Source: an uncultured Bacilli bacterium (GTDB taxonomy: Bacteria; Bacillota_I; Bacilli_A; RF39; UBA660). From it: DNA of 16,173 bases. Under the pieces are notes generated by a model. The model made no database searches. It was not told the origin of the DNA and worked only from the letters and a program-made list of their open reading frames with translations. Positions 14,353-16,173 of this stretch are shown one piece after another. How positions within the stretch are numbered: position 1 is the stretch's first letter; every line of letters starts with the position of its first letter. The stretch is taken from contig CAKOKM010000028.1 in assembly GCA_934091015.1 (NCBI GenBank), forward strand, positions 1-16,173. Direction: 5' to 3'. The translations under genes were made by a program, and so were the position numbers.

Positions 14353-14377
14353 AAAAAAAGTTCATGATTTATGAACT
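14353..14377 (-). terminator. terminator of the small two-gene unit
   Basis: On the minus strand AGTTCAT/ATGAACT (7 bp, 14377-14371 with 14365-14359, 5-nt loop) is followed by TTTTTT. It overlaps the TAG of the 90-residue gene. Confidence 0.75.
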
Positions 14378-14648
14378 ATTTTCTACTATCAATAATTAAT
14401 TCATTATCAACAAAAATGCAACAATGTATTCTAAAATCACCACCACAAACAACTTTTATTTCTTTATTATTGTTTGTTTTACCTGATAATCGAACATTAC
14501 TGAAAGCAAAACTACCTATATACACATCTTGTATTTTATCATTAACCAATAATAATAAATTTTTACGAGTGTTTAGTACTTTAATGTTATTTTTATCAAC
14601 ATCAACAGACCAAGATTTTCTTTCAATTTTAATATTTTCAACTTTCAT
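14376..14648 (-). CDS. small hypothetical protein, beta-rich
   Basis: I do not recognise this 90-residue protein. It has no signal peptide and no membrane helix. It alternates charged and hydrophobic residues in a way that suggests six or seven beta strands (for example IKVLN, NLLLLVND, VYIGSFAF, EIKVVCGG, CIFVDNELIID). Three Cys occur, two adjacent in RIHCCIF. The ATG is preceded only by GGGGG 11 nt upstream, so translation may depend on the gene before it, whose stop lies 28 nt away on the same strand. A terminator follows at once. The two genes form one unit, so this protein may act with the leader-like peptide, but nothing in it names a function. Confidence 0.65.
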   Translation of the reverse strand: MKVENIKIERKSWSVDVDKNNIKVLNTRKNLLLLVNDKIQDVYIGSFAFSNVRLSGKTNNNKEIKVVCGGDFRIHCCIFVDNELIIDSRK

Positions 14649-14676
14649 TGTTTATTTTTCCCCCAAAAAATTATTA

Positions 14677-14892
14677 CTATTTTCTTATTCCAGCTCTAAC
14701 ATTATCTAATTCATCTAAAGATAATTCATCAGACTCTTTTAATTGTTCAAGCGTTGCTTTTTCTTTCTTTAATCTTTCAATTTGTTCTTTACGATAAGCA
14801 CTAGCGTTATTTATTGCATTTTCTTCAGCAACACTTTTAGGTGCTCCTGCAATTATTTCATCTAATTCTTCTAAATTTAATTCATCTTTCAT
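14677..14892 (-). CDS. 71-residue peptide with two RiPP-leader-like motifs
   Basis: The start has a strong AAGGAG site 9 nt away. The peptide is acidic at both ends and has a helical, Lys/Glu/Gln-rich middle (34-53, coiled-coil-like). Near each end it carries the same phrase: DELNLEELDEIIAGA (3-17) and DELSLDELDNVRAGI (55-69). LS-x-EEL-x-x-[IV]-x-GG is the usual form of double-glycine leader peptides of bacteriocins and RiPPs; here the cleavage pair reads AG. The coding DNA of the two copies is also alike (24 of 27 bases), so the motif was probably duplicated. After the second copy only a few residues remain, so a normal core peptide is missing. I see no modification enzyme or peptidase next door. 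It could be a decayed precursor, a decoy leader or an unrelated small helical protein. Confidence 0.7.
   Translation of the reverse strand: MKDELNLEELDEIIAGAPKSVAEENAINNASAYRKEQIERLKKEKATLEQLKESDELSLDELDNVRAGIRK
14704..14730 (-). repeat. direct repeat copy 2 (encodes second leader-like motif)
   Basis: These 27 bases match 14860-14886 at 24 positions, in the same orientation and frame, inside the 71-residue peptide gene. Confidence 0.75.
14860..14886 (-). repeat. direct repeat copy 1 (encodes first leader-like motif)
   Basis: Partner of 14704-14730. The copies are 129 bases apart, 43 codons exactly, which keeps the reading frame. Confidence 0.75.
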
Positions 14893-14957
14893 ATCATATC
14901 TCTCCTTACCTATAGTTTATCAAATAATTAAGCAAATATATAAAAAAACAACCTAAT

Positions 14958-14987
14958 TTGACACAAACCTTACACTTATTTTATAAT
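14958..14987 (+). promoter_or_regulatory. consensus vegetative promoter of the orphan lysine-rich gene
   Basis: A perfect TTGACA (14958-14963) and a perfect TATAAT (14982-14987) are 18 bp apart. The predicted leader is only about 15 nt, just enough for the AAAGGAG site at 14996-15002. Confidence 0.85.
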
Positions 14988-15008
14988 TATTGCGTAAAGG
15001 AGCCCAAA

Positions 15009-15677
15009 ATGGAAGATCAAGCAACAAAAATTAACTTTATTATTGATTTAATAAATCAAAATATTCAAAAAATAGAAACAATTGAATTTGGAGAAGATTA
15101 TTATATAATTAAAGAAAAATTATCAAAAGAAAAACAAAAACATTTTAATATTAAAATAAAAGAAGATATTGAATTAAATCAAATAGACATAGCCCTTAAA
15201 AAATTAGAATACTCAAAAAACAAAATATCAAATAACGAAAATAATAAAAAAAATATAGAAAAACTTATTATAATTTATCAAACAAGAAAGAACCTGATAT
15301 TAAGTAATCGTCATTTTAGATTAAATATAATATCTAATTTAGAATCAAAATTAAAAGAAACAAATGAAGAAGAAAAGAAATTTTATAAAACAAAAAACCT
15401 TATTATTCTAACATTAAATCAATTTATAAAAAGTATTAAATTTAACAATATACAACTTAAAAATTATTATAATTTCACGTCTTTTACTGATAATAAAGAT
15501 CCCATAGATCCTAAAGTATTAGAGTATTTTAAACCATTAGGAGTATATTTAGCCTATGATACCTGTTTAGTATTTGAAAGCACACTAGATTCATTAATAA
15601 ATTTATTAACAACAAACGACATTAGAAATATTTTACTAAATACTCCAATAATAACAAAATCAAAAAATAGTATATAA
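15009..15677 (+). CDS. orphan lysine/asparagine-rich soluble protein, unknown function
   Basis: The start is the ATG at 15009. AAAGGAG precedes it by 6 nt, and the consensus promoter excludes the longer reading frame, which would begin inside the -35. The 222-residue product has no signal peptide and no clear membrane helix. Residues about 20-160 are very rich in Lys, Glu, Asn and Ile, and are predicted to be helical with heptad-like spacing. The last 60 residues (from about DPIDPKVLEYFKPLGVYLAYD) are less charged and look like a small folded domain. The repeated helix-like units with paired Leu/Tyr resemble TPR-like or Rgg/PlcR-type C-terminal solenoids, but there is no helix-turn-helix at the N-terminus, so I do not assign it. 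It stands alone, ends at a terminator, and has an unusually strong promoter. Confidence 0.7.
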   Translation: MEDQATKINFIIDLINQNIQKIETIEFGEDYYIIKEKLSKEKQKHFNIKIKEDIELNQIDIALKKLEYSKNKISNNENNKKNIEKLIIIYQTRKNLILSNRHFRLNIISNLESKLKETNEEEKKFYKTKNLIILTLNQFIKSIKFNNIQLKNYYNFTSFTDNKDPIDPKVLEYFKPLGVYLAYDTCLVFESTLDSLINLLTTNDIRNILLNTPIITKSKNSI

Positions 15678-15696
15678 CTTAAAAATATACTATTTT
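15666..15696. terminator. terminator, usable from both sides
   Basis: AATAGTATAT (15666-15675) pairs exactly with ATATACTATT (15685-15694) around a 9-nt loop, followed by TTCTTTT on the plus strand and by TTTTGATTTT on the minus strand. The hairpin overlaps the stop of the lysine-rich gene and may also end the CotJC-like transcript. Confidence 0.75.
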
Positions 15697-15780
15697 CTTT
15701 TATATATTATCAGTTCCTCTAACAATAGATTTATTATTAGATTTCTTTTTTATATTTGCTGTAGTTTGACAAAATATCCC

Positions 15781-16173
15781 TTAATTTATATTATTATATT
15801 TATATTTTTCATATAATTTTTTAAATCTATTATAATGAACAATTTCTCTTTGTCTTAAAAATAATAAAATATTTATTAACTCCGGATCTTCAGCAATATC
15901 AATTAAATGTTCATAAGTTACCCTTGCTTTTTCCTCAGCTGCCATATCTTCCGCTAAATCAGCAACTGCATCTCCTACTGATGCAAAATAACTAACTGTA
16001 AATGGCACTCCATTTGAATTAATTGGATAAATACCGTATCCATTCTCTACATAATTACTTGTTAATCCATTTGCTTCTAGTTCCTCTTTTGTAGCTCCAT
16101 CTAATAATTGATGAACCATTACACAAATCATTTCCGCATGTCCAAACTCTTCAGTTGCAATATCATTTAAAAG
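15781..16173 (-). CDS. cotJC: CotJC-like manganese-catalase-family spore coat protein, N-terminus beyond window
   Basis: The frame is open through the right edge: 130 residues are visible, and the true start lies outside. It begins LLNDIATEEFGHAEMI, carrying the E-x-x-H of a ferritin-like di-metal site. Further on are AAEEKAR and LRQREIVHYNRF, which supply the remaining Glu and His ligands, so the metal centre looks complete. Length and order match CotJC and the catalytic core of di-manganese catalases, which destroy hydrogen peroxide; CotJC is laid down in the spore coat by the mother cell. The first ATG inside the visible part (16131) is not the start, since the metal-binding helix runs through it. 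The tail after YEKYKYNNIN is short. With cwlJ it supports a spore-forming host. Confidence 0.85.
   Translation of the reverse strand, partial: LLNDIATEEFGHAEMICVMVHQLLDGATKEELEANGLTSNYVENGYGIYPINSNGVPFTVSYFASVGDAVADLAEDMAAEEKARVTYEHLIDIAEDPELINILLFLRQREIVHYNRFKKLYEKYKYNNIN

Noticed and set aside
14371..14709. 112-codon plus-strand reading frame
   Set aside because: It mirrors the 90-residue minus-strand gene, has no ribosome binding site, and its composition is that of antisense DNA.
1..16173. CRISPR array, insertion sequence or prophage
   Set aside because: No regularly spaced repeats, transposase, integrase or phage structural genes were seen on either strand.

Overview
This AT-rich window (roughly a quarter G+C by eye) reads like a spore-forming low-GC Gram-positive bacterium (Bacillota). 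The signs are AGGAGG-type ribosome binding sites, a CwlJ-type spore cortex hydrolase, a CotJC/manganese-catalase-type spore coat protein, and a DinR-type (Gram-positive) LexA box. Tryptophan is written TGG, the only tRNA present is tRNA-Trp(CCA), and TGA closes the PAP2 gene, so the standard bacterial code applies. I cannot fix the genus; an uncultured gut lineage is plausible.

Layout. 1-129 is the tail of an ABC permease (+). 178-647 is a wrecked fic gene (-). 648-1021 is non-coding with hairpins, one of them a terminator. 1022-1693 encodes a lipoprotein. 1818-4826 is a two-gene operon: a small membrane protein followed by a fused ATPase/FtsX-type MacB-like exporter. 4950-8664 is a tightly coupled three-gene operon: a DUF6056-like polytopic protein, an ABC ATPase and an ABC-2-like permease. 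8767-9506 is a second broken fic gene with three separate lesions. 9767-10726 (+) is an intact RhuM-Fic/Doc gene behind a near-consensus promoter whose spacer carries a LexA box.

10754-13683 (-) is an envelope operon with touching or overlapping genes: PAP2 phosphatase, short-chain dehydrogenase, UppP and a membrane-anchored protein with a possible degenerate thioredoxin-like end. Just upstream lies cwlJ, with a sigma-E-like promoter that overlaps the divergent tRNA-Trp promoter. The tRNA has its own terminator. Next come two small genes (-), one encoding a 71-residue peptide that carries a RiPP-leader-like motif twice. Then comes an orphan lysine-rich protein (+) with a textbook promoter, and last the C-terminal two thirds of a CotJC-like protein that runs off the right edge.

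Themes. (1) Fic proteins: three loci, two dead and one intact and apparently tied to DNA damage. (2) Envelope and export: two ABC exporters and two structurally unrelated undecaprenyl-pyrophosphatase-type enzymes in one operon. (3) Sporulation: cwlJ and cotJC. The best leads are the SOS-box-controlled RhuM-Fic gene and the peptide with a duplicated leader-like motif.
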